From Nereocystis luetkeana (taxonomy: Eukaryota; Sar; Phaeophyceae; Laminariales; Laminariaceae), in assembly GCA_031213475.1 (NCBI GenBank), contig JARUPZ010000020.1, forward strand, positions 5,567,858 through 5,631,857: 64,000 nucleotides of DNA, given 5' to 3'. Of the stretch, positions 44,142 to 53,841 are shown piece after piece. Each line of letters begins with the position of its first letter. Within the stretch, counting starts at the first letter, position 1. Made by a program: the position numbers and the translations under genes. The notes below the pieces were generated by a model. It saw only the letters and a list, made by a program, of their open reading frames with translations, did not search any database and was not told where the DNA came from.

Positions 44142-44269
44142 TATTACGGGGGACCATAGTTAATAGGACCAACTATTGGTAGTAATAGTAAAAGTGGCTA
44201 AATATACTCGTATAGGTTTTTATGTATACCATAGGTCCTACCAGGTATTAACTATGGTCCCCCGTAATA
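44142..44269. mobile_element. TA-MITE copy 9, with two or three micro-insertions
   Basis: Against copy 3 it has CTCGTA inserted at a TA (TACTCGTA, 44205-44212) and CCAGGTA inserted at a TA (TACCAGGTA, 44239-44247). A 6-bp TAATAG extension (GTAGTAATAGTAAAAG) may be a third. Otherwise nearly identical to copies 1 and 3, and only 112 bp from copy 8. Confidence 0.85.
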
Positions 44270-44398
44270 AGCGCAAAACAACTGATCGACCATCCTGGAC
44301 AGGAATAGAAGGACCGGGCCATTTCATGCTTCTATTAAAAGAGTATTATACTGCTGTAAACGATCCCTATTTTTTCCGTGCAGAGGAATATTGTTTAG

Positions 44399-44700
44399 TT
44401 GCAGCTATTTTCTGCAATTTACAAAAAATGTACCTGTATAACCCACTGGGTGATAAAATATAACACACACCCCTCGGTCGTTTTTCGGAGCTGGGATTCT
44501 CGGCGACGGGGAGGTCGTGTACTGAATACGACTACTGTAGCGATGCGTCTACCCAACTTTCTCGACGAAATCTTTCCGAAGCCACCATTTCCCTTGTATG
44601 TGCCCCCCGTGTGCTTGGAGGAAACCCGATCTAAAATTCGTGCCAGGGGGTGTGTTATCTCATCACCTAGTGTGATAGTGTGATACGGTATCTTGTTTGC
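44399..44700 (+). repeat. repeat related to the 35.7-36.4-kb segment
   Basis: CACTGGGTGATAAAATATAA and GTGTGTTATCTCATCACC followed by TGTGATAGTGTGATACGGTA match the GTGATAAGATAACACC and TATCACACTATCACACTGGG words at 35.72 and 36.01 kb. The ORF here is repeat-derived. Confidence 0.4.
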
Positions 44701-44850
44701 AAATCCCCTACCCTATTCCGCACATCGGACATGCTACTATTAATAATAAGATTTAGATCATCTATATCCTAAACTGCCGCTCTGAGGTGCTGTGCAGGAT
44801 CTATTTATTAATAGTACAGATTTATAACCTACCTGGTAGACAACATGTCC

Positions 44851-45110
44851 TACCAGGCCTATTCTTATCGAAGAGCGTTTTTTCTCAATTTTTTCACAGT
44901 TTGGAAACATACTGGCGATTTGTATCAAGATACGGAGGCATTCTGTCAAAAAGTATGACGTTCTTCAAAAGCAAAGCAATCATGAAGTTAATTTTCACAT
45001 ATTTGGAGAAAAGCAAAATCTGGAAAGTCTGGAAGATGAAAATATTGCGCGAAAAAAATGGGAATTATAAAAAACAAAACGCTCTCCGATATGATACGAA
45101 TGACCCTTTT
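44851..45110. mobile_element. foldback element, copy 4
   Basis: GGCCTATTCTTATCGAAGAG to GCTCTCCGATATGATACGAA; the right end has 5 extra bases in GATATGATACGAATG relative to GATAAGAATG. Confidence 0.65.
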
Positions 45111-45169
45111 GATAGATCATGCAGCTTAGATGGCACTCGCCGGGCAGTGTGAGGTATGAGTCGATGGTA

Positions 45170-45460
45170 TTGGGAAATTAATGGATATATCTGCCCTTAA
45201 TGAGCTATACCTCATGCAGTGGGAATCGATTGTTCGTCCAGGGTGTGCTGTATTTCCAAGTCGTTTGTGTATTTTGGTGAAACGCCTACCCAGGCCGACT
45301 CGACAACAAGTTCCTGAGAGGTCCGCCGTGGCCTCAGGAGATATATATCATGCTACGACGTACCTGGTGCGATGTTTCAAGTTTCTTGTTGATAATATCG
45401 GAGCGCCTGATATGTGCATACCAAGCGGGATAGTGTGCACGTGTGTATCGTAGGTGCGTG
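45170..45460 (+). other. weak ORF in dispersed repeat
   Basis: MDISALNELYLMQWESIVRP... reads 90 codons. GATATATCTGCCCTTAATGA resembles a stretch on the opposite strand at 48.43-48.45 kb (GATATGTCTGCCTTGAATAA), so it is probably part of a repeat. Confidence 0.2.
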
Positions 45461-45504
45461 CAGAAATGTTGGGCGGGCCCGTGCTCTGTAAGAGTGCACG
45501 TATT

Positions 45505-45812
45505 GGGATATTGATACCAGTATACTGGAATATATATATACCAGGTATATACTATCGATAGTACACTGGAGTGTAAGTACGAGGGTACTGGAATATAGGT
45601 ATACACCAGAACGTTGGAATAGAAATACTACGTAGGACACTGGAATATTTTTAACAGTATACTGGAATATAGTTACCAGTATACTGGAGCATAGAACCCC
45701 AGTATACTGGAATTTAGATACCAATATATCGGAGCATAAAACTCCAATATACTGAAATATAGATACCGGTACACTGAAATATAGATACCAGTATACTGGA
45801 ACTTAGAAGAGG
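45505..45812 (+). repeat. ~22-bp minisatellite, TACTGGAATATAGATACCAG
   Basis: About 12 units with core CCAGTATACTGG (palindromic) and variants GAGCATAGAACCCC and GAACTTAGAAG. Contains a TACCAGGTA near 45540. Confidence 0.8.
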
Positions 45813-45940
45813 AGCCGACGTGTTGGATAACTTTCGACTTGCTACCCTCATCCCACCCGGACCTGAGCCTTCCGAGTTGCCACGGGTATTAGTTGCCGAT
45901 ATCCCCCGTTTGTGGCACGCAAAATTATTCGTTATATACC

Positions 45941-46055
45941 TGTTACGGGGGGCCATAGTAAATAGGACCAAATATTGTTAGTAAAAATAGGGGATTATCT
46001 AGGTTTTTGTCTGTACCGTAGGTCCTACCAGTACTTACTATGGTCCCACGTAATA
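45941..46055. mobile_element. TA-MITE copy 10, variant insertion
   Basis: Reads GGTCCTACCAGTACTTACTATGG where others read GGTCCTATTTACTATGG: a 6-bp CCAGTA version of the micro-insertion. TACCAGGTA lies just outside (46060). Confidence 0.8.
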
Positions 46056-46153
46056 ATAATACCAGGTAGACGCCTTGGGAGTGCTTTATGGGGTCAAAGC
46101 CTACCAAGTTTTGTACACGCCAGTTTTCGGGTTTGGTATAGATAAGGGTAGGG

Positions 46154-46537
46154 ATGGATGAAACTAGTCACTTGCAAGTCATGACCCGAGCTATTGTGGA
46201 TTCATTCATTTTGACGAAAGAGGTAAGACGATGTGTACGTACTACCGAGGGTTATATACCGCCAGCCGACAGGACTGGGAGCGAAGAGGCTGCTTGGCGG
46301 GAGAAGAATCTGTGCGACCTATGTGCTTGTCTTTTTTATGGCGTTTCGTATCCTAATGCTACCGGTAATGTACGTGTCAGACCCAATCAACCATTGATGA
46401 GTCTTCACCCATTTTTCTCGTACATATTATCGTGTGTCGAACCATTTTTTGGAATATGTGGTGAGCCTTACTGTTCGCACCCCCCACCCCCGCGCCCCCC
46501 GACGCCGACCCCCACCCAAGATATGGGGAAAACGTAA
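46154..46537 (+). other. weak ORF, 127 codons
   Basis: MDETSHLQVMTRAIVDSFIL, then EKNLCDLCACLFYGVSYPN; normal composition up to about residue 105, then a Pro-rich C-run artefact. No splice sites identified; a first exon upstream of 47.36 kb is conceivable. Confidence 0.2.
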
Positions 46538-46704
46538 CGAGTGCCCAAATGTTGGAGGCGTCTCTATTGGGAGTAGGCGCAGTAGTGCTCCGTCTCGAGA
46601 GAGGTGCGGGTTCAATGGTCGAAGGACTAAGGTGAGCAACGAGTAAGTACGTCCCACCTCGAACCCCTTTCGCCCCTACCGCCCACCCCTGCATACCCCC
46701 GCGC

Positions 46705-47020
46705 CTCTGGAAGTGGCCACACCAGAAAGCAAAACAATTCGTTGACGCTGTCGTTCACTCGCAAGAAAATTCCGCCTAAAAAAAAACGGTTGTTCGCGGG
46801 ATGCAGCTCTCGCCCTTCGTGCGACGCGACTCGCCCAACGAGCGCATCACGTTTCGCTTCGCAAAGCTTGGTGCCTGGTTGCCTGGTCCGTCAAATGCTC
46901 GGCGTGCAACCCGTCCGAGCTTTTGTGGGGGTGCGAGGGTCTGTTGTGGTCGTACCGCTTCGGCCATGCGTGGGGTCGAGTACCCCTCCCTACCCCCCCC
47001 CCCCCCCCCCCCCCTTCGCC
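46705..47020 (+). repeat. poly(C)-tailed repeat, copy 6
   Basis: Head CTCTGGAAGTGGCCACACCA at 46705; body to CGAGTACCCCTCCCTACC and a long C-run (46994-47014). One of two copies with both head and tail. Confidence 0.7.
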
Positions 47021-47330
47021 CCTCCTAGCCCCTACATACCCCCCACCCTCACTCCTCCACCCCCGCCCCTACCCTCACTCCTGCATCCTCACCCCCGCCC
47101 CCACCCCCACCCAAACCCCCGCTACCACCCCCCCCTGCCCCCTCCTAAACCCTACCCCCCACCCTCACTCCCCCACCCCCATCCCCACCCTCACTTCTCC
47201 ACCCCCACCCCCGCCCTCACTCCCCCACCCCCATCCCCACCCTCACGTCTCCATCCTCACCCCCACCCTCACTCCCCCATCCCCAACCCCGCCCTAACGG
47301 CCGCCGCCGCTGCCCCCGCCCCCGCCCCCA
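46985..47330 (+). repeat. C-rich minisatellite (CCACCCTCACTCCCCCACCC)
   Basis: About 15 imperfect units over 340 bp, almost free of G, directly upstream of the 47360 acceptor. Likely to form i-motif/G-quadruplex; any ORF across it (Pro-rich) is spurious. Confidence 0.85.
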
Positions 47331-47359
47331 CCGACTATGGTGACGCCTGGCCTCACCAG

Positions 47360-47527
47360 GAGGTAGACGCTGCGAGGGATGGTGATATTTCAATTTTTGT
47401 GGAGGCGGATGGTATGGACGGGTCGAGGGGAGGGTTCGACGGGACCCCTTTGGTGTCCAGCCCGAGGGTCGCGGCCGCCCAGCACCGGTCGTTGGAGGCG
47501 GTCTCGTCGTCAGAATTTCACGAAACC
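47360..47527 (+). CDS. coiled-coil/PH gene, exon 1 of those visible
   Basis: Acceptor CCTCACCAG| after a 340-bp pyrimidine tract, donor GAAACC|GTGAGT. 56 codons in phase 0 at both ends: EVDAARDGDISIFVEADG ... SSPRVAAAQHRSLEAVSS then SEFHET. GC-rich and CG-rich. No domain recognised; it would form the polar N-terminal part before the coiled coil. The frame is open upstream, but only through the C-rich repeat, so the acceptor was preferred as the boundary. Earlier exons probably exist and were not found. Confidence 0.5.
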
Positions 47528-48399
47528 GTGAGTATGTCGGTGTGTTTTTGATTCATTTTTGTTTCGGCCTTGGTGCTGGTTTTGTTTCGTCTTTTGTTTT
47601 TCGTTTTTTGTTTTTTTTGTTTTTTTTTTAGTTCTAGTTTCGCTTTGTTTTTGCTTTGTTTTGTTGTTGTTATCGTTGTTGCGGTATGTTGGGTTCGAGT
47701 TTTTGTGTTTTCGGGGTTGTGTTTTTTTTGGGATCTGGGTTTTGGTTTTTCGGTTCGGTTTAGTTAGGTTTGCTTACGATGAGTGTGGCTTTTGGTTTTG
47801 AAGTTTTGATTTTGATTCTGATTTTGATTTTGGGTAGTTGTGTTTGTTGTTGTTGTTATCGTTGCTGTTGCTGTTGCTGCTGTTGTTTTCTTTTTTTGGT
47901 TTTTGCTACGAAGCGCTGATAGCATATGTCAGCAGCAGCAGCACTAGCATCAACATCATACGGGAGGAGGTGAAAGCGAGAGGCGGAGGAGGGGGAAGTT
48001 CGTTCGCGTCGAGACGATCAATAGGTGTTTCATCTCGAATGGTGGAGGCGTTTGTTCGTTTTACAAGAGGGGGGCGAGATTTCGTCCAGAGTCTATAGAG
48101 AGGAGCTGGATAGAGGAGGAGGGGAGGGGAAGCGGTTCGTCTCAGCGAGGACGGGGAATGTCGTCGACGGAAAGGCGCGTCGGGGTTTCGAATATAAGGG
48201 AGGGCGGAAGGAGGGAGGGGGTTTCTTGGAGAGGTGGAGGGATTTTGTTGACAGGAGGGGAAGTGATCTCGTAGAGAGGAGAGGAATGGATTTTGGTAAG
48301 AATTTTGGTGTACATTTTTTGCGGTGCCTCATGTCTGGTTGTCGTGTGGAATGGTTTCGTCGGACGGTAAAAAAAAAGCTAGCGCACCCCCCCCCTCGA

Positions 48400-48664
48400 C
48401 AGATCCATCGATTTCTACATGGATGATCTAGATTATTCAAGGCAGACATATCTATGACGATCTTGTATGTATGATCCATGTATAGCCCAGGTTGCCGCGG
48501 GGGAGCTGTACAATCTGCATGATCTGCCGTGCAATCCGCATGATCTACTGTTTGTAGCACATGTATCCTGGGTTGGATCTGTACTACACTGATCGATAGA
48601 TCCTGCGCAAACTCTTAAAATGGCCGGTGAGAAAAGATGATCTATCTGCAGACAGATAGATCAT
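48400..48664. repeat. GATCTAG-family repeat, longest copy
   Basis: Begins GATCCATCGATTTCTACATG, ends GATGATCTATCTGCAGACAG; GATC-rich with short inverted ends (ATGATCTA/TAGATCAT). Relatives at 36.43 and 44.76 kb. Confidence 0.4.
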
Positions 48665-49249
48665 GATATCTCCGAACTGTGTTAAGGCAGTCGCTGTCAC
48701 GACGATGGGCATTTTATTGTTGTTTTCAACGTATCTTTCATGCGACACCTACGTAGGAAGGGCCCAAGCTTGCAATGGCGGACCCTGGTACGATCGCCAA
48801 ACTCCGCTCGAAAAATGCGGAGGCGTCGGGGGGGGGCGGGGGGGCAAGGGGGTCATCGATTGTGGTAAACGATGAAAACAGGGAACTTGAAGGGGGAGGT
48901 GAAATGCGGAAAAAAACATGAAACATTTTTTTGACTGCTTTTCAGGTTTTTGTTTCTTCGTGTTTCCTCGCTGACCCGTGGTGTCTTCGGGAGCAGTACG
49001 GAATCCAGCCCAACCAACCATTCAAGAAGGCAGTCAACCATCCGTCTACCGCTACATATCAGTTGTGACCCAAGGGGGGGTGGGTTTGTATAGATCGTCA
49101 ACGCACCCCACTATGCATGGTGTCGTTGGCGCGCGCCGCGGGAATGTCGGCCGTTGTACCTGGGATCTGAGCGTATTTGGGTCGAAACGTCCCGATGTTG
49201 AGATCTAAAGACGTAGTCTGCCGCGGTCGAAACACTGCCCATCGTTAGC

Positions 49250-49610
49250 CCGTCCCGACCCTACCCAACCCAATCTCACCTTCCCCCGCTCCCCTCCCTC
49301 GGGTCTGCTCCAGGCGGTAGTACAATGCTCGATGATCGAGCCCAACCCATCTCAACGTTTCCAGCCGACGAGACCTCACCCAACCCCACCTATCCAAGAA
49401 AACGCTTCGACCTGACCTGACCTTGCCTCACCTCTACCCAACCTAACCCCAACTCAACCCAACCTTGCCCCGCCTTCTCGCCTAACCTCATCCCACTTCA
49501 ACCTGACCGTACCCCAACCTGACCCCAATCCAACATACCGCCACCCCTAACCCTACCTACTGTAGCTCCGACGATACCTGACCCAACCCAACCCACGTTC
49601 CTGCCTCTGG
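49250..49610 (+). repeat. degenerate CCCAACCTGACCTCA tract
   Basis: Irregular CCCAACC, CTGACC and CTCACC words; nearly lacks G runs. Not a telomere repeat (no constant CCCTAA period). Confidence 0.6.
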
Positions 49611-49620
49611 TGTACTCCAG

Positions 49621-49785
49621 GGAGCTGCGCATGGCTTGATTAGCAAGTCCCAGTCCGCCGTGGAAGAGATGGCAGCGGCGGAGGCGTCGGCCCAGCTGGC
49701 GACGAGGGAAGCCCAGCTTGGCGTTGTCGCCGCGGAGGAGGCCAGGGCGGTGGCGCAGGCCGCCGCGGACACGGCAAATGCTGAG
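49621..49785 (+). CDS. coiled-coil/PH gene, exon 2
   Basis: Acceptor GTACTCCAG|, donor GCTGAG|GTGTGT. 55 codons, phase 0 at both ends. After GAAHGLISKSQSAVEE the sequence is Ala/Glu-rich with heptad-like spacing (MAAAEASAQLATREAQ; EEARAVAQAAADTANAE), a classic long coiled coil. Strong GC and CG enrichment compared with both flanks. Phase matches exon 1. Confidence 0.65.
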
Positions 49786-49799
49786 GTGTGTTTCGCGAT

Positions 49800-49804
49800 A
49801 CTGA

Positions 49805-49835
<31 letters not shown>

Positions 49836-49838
49836 AGT
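49800..49838 (+). repeat. (GATT)n microsatellite
   Basis: Seven GATT units 14 bp after the exon 2 donor. Confidence 0.9.
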
Positions 49839-49989
49839 TTGACTTTTCATGTTTTGTTTTTTTGTTTGGCATCGCTTGATTTTTTAGACTATCGGTGTGG
49901 ATAGTTATTCCTACGAGTACGCTGCATATTTCGAGTTTTTCGACTATTAAGTGTCGATAGTACGATTTTGATTATTTTATTCGATCTGA

Positions 49990-50831
49990 GGCCATTTCTT
50001 ATGCAGTCGGAATCTAGGATTGAAAAAGCCGGCTTCCGATCGGTGACGGCCACAAAACATTGGCATTTTTATGCAGTTGAAAAAGCGCCTTTTCAATTCA
50101 AGATTTTTCGATCATGATTTCCAACTGTATGGACCAGACAGTCGAAATAACTGAGATTTCCGATCCAACTCGCCAGTCGGATTCATGCATCGGAAATGTC
50201 AGAAAGTCCCGTCACACACCCACACAACACGACATACGACACGACTCCACGCCACAACATCGGCAGCGCTTGGCTTGGCTGCTGCTTCTTCTGCTGCTGC
50301 TCGGCACGAGTCAGCGTGATACATCATTTTATCTACGCCCATCAGCAGCACGTGACAGCACCCGATGGCCCCGGTTCGCGGTATCGATGACCTTTTGCCA
50401 AACTGCTGCGCTGGTTGTAGCTTTGGCGACTCTCGAAGAAATTCAGCTGCGCGATGGCCTCGAGGACGAGACGAAGGAGAGCTCCCCGCGTTCGAAGCTC
50501 ACACGCTGCTCGAGAAAGAAGCGAGACATGAGCATGTATGCGTGGTTGGCGCAGCTGCTGGAAGATGAAGACCTCTCTTACCCCACGAGCATTACGGCGA
50601 AAGCAGTTTCGAACCGACTTCCGCCTGCCCCACGTACCCTTTTTTCTTAGAGCTATAGTCAATCTATTGAACGTCACTCCCTTACATCAAACGCCTCCAA
50701 AAAAAACACGAAAACAGTATATTCCATCCGACGGACGATAAGAAGATTGCCCATTCACGGTCCAGTCGGAAAAATAAGCGATCGGAAACCGGCTTTTTCA
50801 ATCCTAGCTTCCGACTGCATACTAAGTGGCC
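49990..50831 (+). mobile_element. second PIF/Harbinger-like element, 842 bp
   Basis: TGA on both sides (49987-49989, 50832-50834). Terminal inverted repeats of about 52 bp with five mismatches (GGCCA...TATGCAGTCGGAA, then CTAGGATTGAAAAAGCCGG). GGCCA start and size match the element at 39748, but the repeats differ, so it is a distinct family. It lies in intron 2 of the + gene in sense orientation. Confidence 0.7.
50380..50740 (+). pseudogene. Harbinger-type transposase remnant, frameshifted
   Basis: One frame gives KKRDMSMYAWLAQLLEDEDL; at about 50597 the sense continues in the +1 frame as KQFRTDFRLPHVPFFLRAIV. Together these follow the pre-DDE block of PIF/Harbinger transposases (STWxxML, LxDP, FRRxFRVPxPLF). 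A single frameshift separates the parts and no DDE domain follows, so it is a decayed, internally deleted gene. Confidence 0.45.
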
Positions 50832-50849
50832 TGAGTGCATTTTTTTTTT

Positions 50850-51335
50850 CTGGGTTCGTATGCCTCTTCCGTTTCCTTTTCGTTTCCATCGAAGATCCAT
50901 TTCGGTTTCGATTCCGATTTTGACCGGAACTTGGCTTTTTTTCCCACTCCGTTTCCGCCTCCTTGTCCGTCTTTGTTTCCATTTGCGTACGAATCCACTC
51001 CCACTTCCGTTTTTGTTTTTCATTTCGACGTGCGTTTTCACTGTTGTGTTAAATTTCGCTTCCGTGTATATTTCAATTTAATTTGCCTTTCTGCATCCAT
51101 TACAGTTTCCGCTTCCAAACCTCTCCGCTTCCATTTCGATTTCCGTTTCCATTCCCCTTCCTTTTTCTACTACTCCCACCCCACTTTCGTTTTCACGTCT
51201 GTTTCCGCTCCCATTTCCGCGTTCATTTCCACTCACAAGTCGATCCCGCTTCAGGTTTCCACTCCCAGTTTTCGTTTCCTTTTCCGTTTTATTCCCGTTT
51301 CCACTCCCACATACACTCCCATTTCCTTTTCGAAC
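50850..51335 (+). repeat. polypyrimidine tract, TTTCCGNTTCC words
   Basis: 480 bp of CCGTTTCCATTTCCG-type sequence with almost no purine runs, immediately followed by the purine-rich 24-bp array. The two are roughly complementary in word content (CCATTCC/GGAATGG). Confidence 0.7.
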
Positions 51336-51650
51336 TGGAACGGATGAACCGTTTCGAACGGGAATGGATGATCCATTTCGAACTAGAATGGATGGGCCAT
51401 TTCGAAATATTAATAGAAGGGATGAACCATTTCGAACGGAAATGGATAAACCATTTCGAACTGGAATGGATGATCCATTTCGAGCGGGAATGGATACGCC
51501 GTTCCGAACGGGAATGGATACACCACTTTAAACGGGAATGGATGAACAATTTCTTTGGGAATGGATAAAAACCTTTTCGAACGAGAATGGATGAACAATT
51601 TCGAACGGGAATGGATAAAAACCATTTCGAACGAAAATGGACGAACTGGA
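51336..51650 (+). repeat. 24-bp minisatellite, TTCGAACGGGAATGGATGAA
   Basis: About 13 units TTCGAACNGGAATGGATNANCCAT. The unit at 51401 has TATTAATA (51408-51415) in place of the CTGGAATGG start. Open in several frames, but not coding. Confidence 0.85.
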
Positions 51651-51833
51651 ACTATTCCGGAAGGGAATGGTTGGAAAACCCCCAGGGCCTAACGGGACTC
51701 CGTTTCTGAAGTCCCCCCGTTGGAACTGCGCCAACGTTTCTGGGGATGATGCAGTCGGAATCGATTTGTGCTACGAGATATTCTGTTGACCCAAGAGCTT
51801 GGAATCCATTCCGTGAGGAACATTTGAGTGCGA

Positions 51834-52050
51834 CTAGGTGCGCGATCGTTTTGTCAGCGCTCGTTTTTTGTGTGGAGAAGAACATTCAGTTCGCACAGAG
51901 GAGTATTACGGGGGGCCATAGTTAATAAAACCTACGGTACACACAAGAACCTATATATTTCCCTGTTTTTACCAACGATATTTGGTCCTATTTACTATGG
52001 TCCCCCGTAATAGGTGCGCGGTCGTTTTGTCAGCGCTCGTTTTTTGTCGG
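51834..52050 (+). repeat. 36-bp direct repeat flanking a TA-MITE
   Basis: AGGTGCGCGATCGTTTTGTC at 51837 and AGGTGCGCGGTCGTTTTGTC at 52013, both continuing AGCGCTCGTTTTTTGT, bracket TA-MITE copy 11. Too long for a transposition duplication, so a tandem duplication or recombination is likely. Confidence 0.7.
51904..52012. mobile_element. TA-MITE copy 11
   Basis: TATTACGGGGGGCCATAG to TATGGTCCCCCGTAATA; no micro-insertion. Confidence 0.85.
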
Positions 52051-52286
52051 CAATGTTAAGGAGGGCATCAGGAGTCGGACACTCTATTTTTCGGAAGGCT
52101 CTCCCCGTGTTCGATGACGGGGGCGGTCTGAGTGAGGCGGTATCCCGATGCAAGGCGGTAGATAATCGCTTGCCGCGAGCGGGGGGACTGCACTCATGAC
52201 CTGGAATGAATTTGGAGGCTTTCTCCGATAAGGCGGTCGTGTTGCTTTCGCAGGCACACCACCACTGCCTTGCTGGCGGGGGGGGA

Positions 52287-52395
52287 TATTACGGGGGACC
52301 ATAGTAAATAGGACCATATATTGTTAGTAAAAATAGGTTAATATATTGGCTGGTGTGGCTACCGTAGGTCCTGTATACTATGCCCCCCCGTAATA
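52287..52395. mobile_element. TA-MITE copy 12
   Basis: TATTACGGGGGACCATAG to CTATGCCCCCCCGTAATA; no micro-insertion. Confidence 0.85.
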
Positions 52396-52604
52396 GTGTA
52401 GGTTTGGGCGGGTCACCGATCCCCACATCATGATCTGGATACCCCCCCCCCTCCCCCCCCCCCGGCTGGCGGTCGAGTTAGGCCATTTTGCTGGTTGGGA
52501 AACCTGAACTCCGCACAAGGGAAATGATGGTATCACGTACTGCAGTATGTATATGGTAAGGCACCCACGAGGCAGTGGCAGTGACATATCGAAGTAACCC
52601 TGTT

Positions 52605-52870
52605 GCTGTCTCTGGAAGTGGCCGCACCAAAAAACAACTCTATCGATTCGACGCTGTTATCCATATGCAAGAAAGTCCGCCTCGCAAGGGGTTGTGGGTG
52701 CAGCTGCAGCTCGCTCTTAATGCGACTCGCCCAATACCCGACCAAGCTTCGCGCTTGGTGCGAGCATGGTCTGCCTGGTCGGTGAAAACCCGACGTGCTC
52801 CGCCCCGGCGTTGTAGGGATACGAGAGTCTATGGTTCATACCACGACGGCCATGCATGATATGAGTGCAT
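52605..52870 (+). repeat. poly(C)-tailed repeat, copy 7, C tail replaced
   Basis: Head TCTCTGGAAGTGGCCGCACC to CATGCATGATATGAGTGCAT, followed by a T-run instead of C. Confidence 0.65.
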
Positions 52871-52924
52871 TTTTTTTTTATTTATTTTTTTGTCCTCCGG
52901 CGGATTGGTAAAAACAAAGCTTAA

Positions 52925-53012
52925 CCCCTTAGAACCGCAGTTCTGGTTTGGGGACTAACTACTTGAAATTTGAGTGGATTGTCCCCAAAACGGGACTGCG
53001 GTTCTAAAAGGG
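52925..53012. mobile_element. TTAA-MITE copy 17
   Basis: TTAA at 52921-52924 and 53013-53016. The context CCTCCGGCGGATTGGTAAAA before it and CTTCCACGTTC after it is shared with copy 21 (61885), so the two sites were copied together. Confidence 0.8.
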
Positions 53013-53161
53013 TTAATCTCAACACACTTCCACGTTCCATCCACCCGCACCCGCACCCTCCCCCCCTCCCCTCCACCCCCCTTCCCGCCCCTAACCCCCC
53101 CGCCCCCCTCACTCTCCATTCCAATGCCCCTGCTCGTATCCCCTTGGATGTGATACTGCAG

Positions 53162-53241
53162 AGAACGGAGCAAACGCTAAGGAATCTGAGAGAGGCGGAG
53201 GACGCGGCGCACTCTGCTGCCGCGGAGGCAGAGAAGCGCAG
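53162..53241 (+). CDS. coiled-coil/PH gene, exon 3
   Basis: Acceptor GATACTGCAG| after a C-rich tract (53035-53115). Frame RTEQTLRNLREAEDAAHS then AAAEAEKR, ending CGCAG|GCAAGG: the donor is GC, not GT, but in the usual GC-donor context (AG|GCAAG). 80 nt, leaving 2 bases that combine with the G of exon 4 to give Arg. If the GC donor is wrong, the frame continues into GGKNSAWHLL and hydrophobic intron-like sequence. Confidence 0.55.
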
Positions 53242-53710
53242 GCAAGGGGGGAAGAACAGTGCATGGCACCTCTTGATTCGGTTTTGGTTTGGGTTGGTAG
53301 TTTTGGTGTTGCTTTTTGCCTTGCTTTGCTGTGATTAAGGTCACCTTGCCTTGCCTTGGCCGTGCCGCGCCCTGGCTCGGTTGTTCTAGTTTTTGTGGTC
53401 TGTTTTGTTGTGTTTTCCGGCGTGCGCTTGTTGGTGGGATGGTATACGAAGTACTCGTATTATTTTCAGAACCGCTGTCCGCGGTTGATCCCTGAGTTTT
53501 TCAGGACGGACACCTTGCCGATGACGTAGACGGCTGAAGTACACGCTACTGCATTGTTGACCCTATCGTCAGTAGTAATGCCGGCATCAATAAAACTGAC
53601 ATCGTTGTCGTAAGAACGCCACTTGCGAGGGGGCGGGGGGGGGGACAGAACGGATGCATGGCTATTGTCGTACCCGATACCAGTACTGATGTTTCAATGC
53701 TCCTTTTTAA

Positions 53711-53799
53711 CCCTTTTAGTACCGCAGTCCCGATGTGGGGGCAGACTACTTGAAATTTGACTGGTCTGTCCCCAAGACGGGACTGCGGTTCTAAAAGGG
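53711..53799. mobile_element. TTAA-MITE copy 18
   Basis: TTAA at 53707-53710 and 53800-53803; intact arms. Confidence 0.8.
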
Positions 53800-53841
53800 T
53801 TAATAAGGAACCGCATAACTAAGAGCAAAAAAGAACTGGTC

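Larger units (their letters stand above)
47528..49620 (+). other. intron between visible exons 1 and 2
   Basis: Starts with T/G-rich DNA (47545-47900), then a purine-rich stretch (48090-48300) and the GATCTAG-family repeat (48400-48664). It ends with a 350-bp CCCAACCTGACC-type tract (49250-49610) running into the acceptor. No coding exon seen inside. Confidence 0.4.

Noticed and set aside
46742-47551. 269-codon Pro-rich ORF
   Set aside because: Most of it crosses a poly(C)-tailed repeat and a C-rich minisatellite; only the last 168 nt (from 47360) are kept as an exon.
48025-48426. 133-codon basic ORF
   Set aside because: Purine-rich low-complexity DNA without splice sites; the composition is an artefact of GGAG repeats.
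49250-49610. Degenerate telomere repeat
   Set aside because: CCCTAA-like words occur, but with no constant 6-7-bp period.
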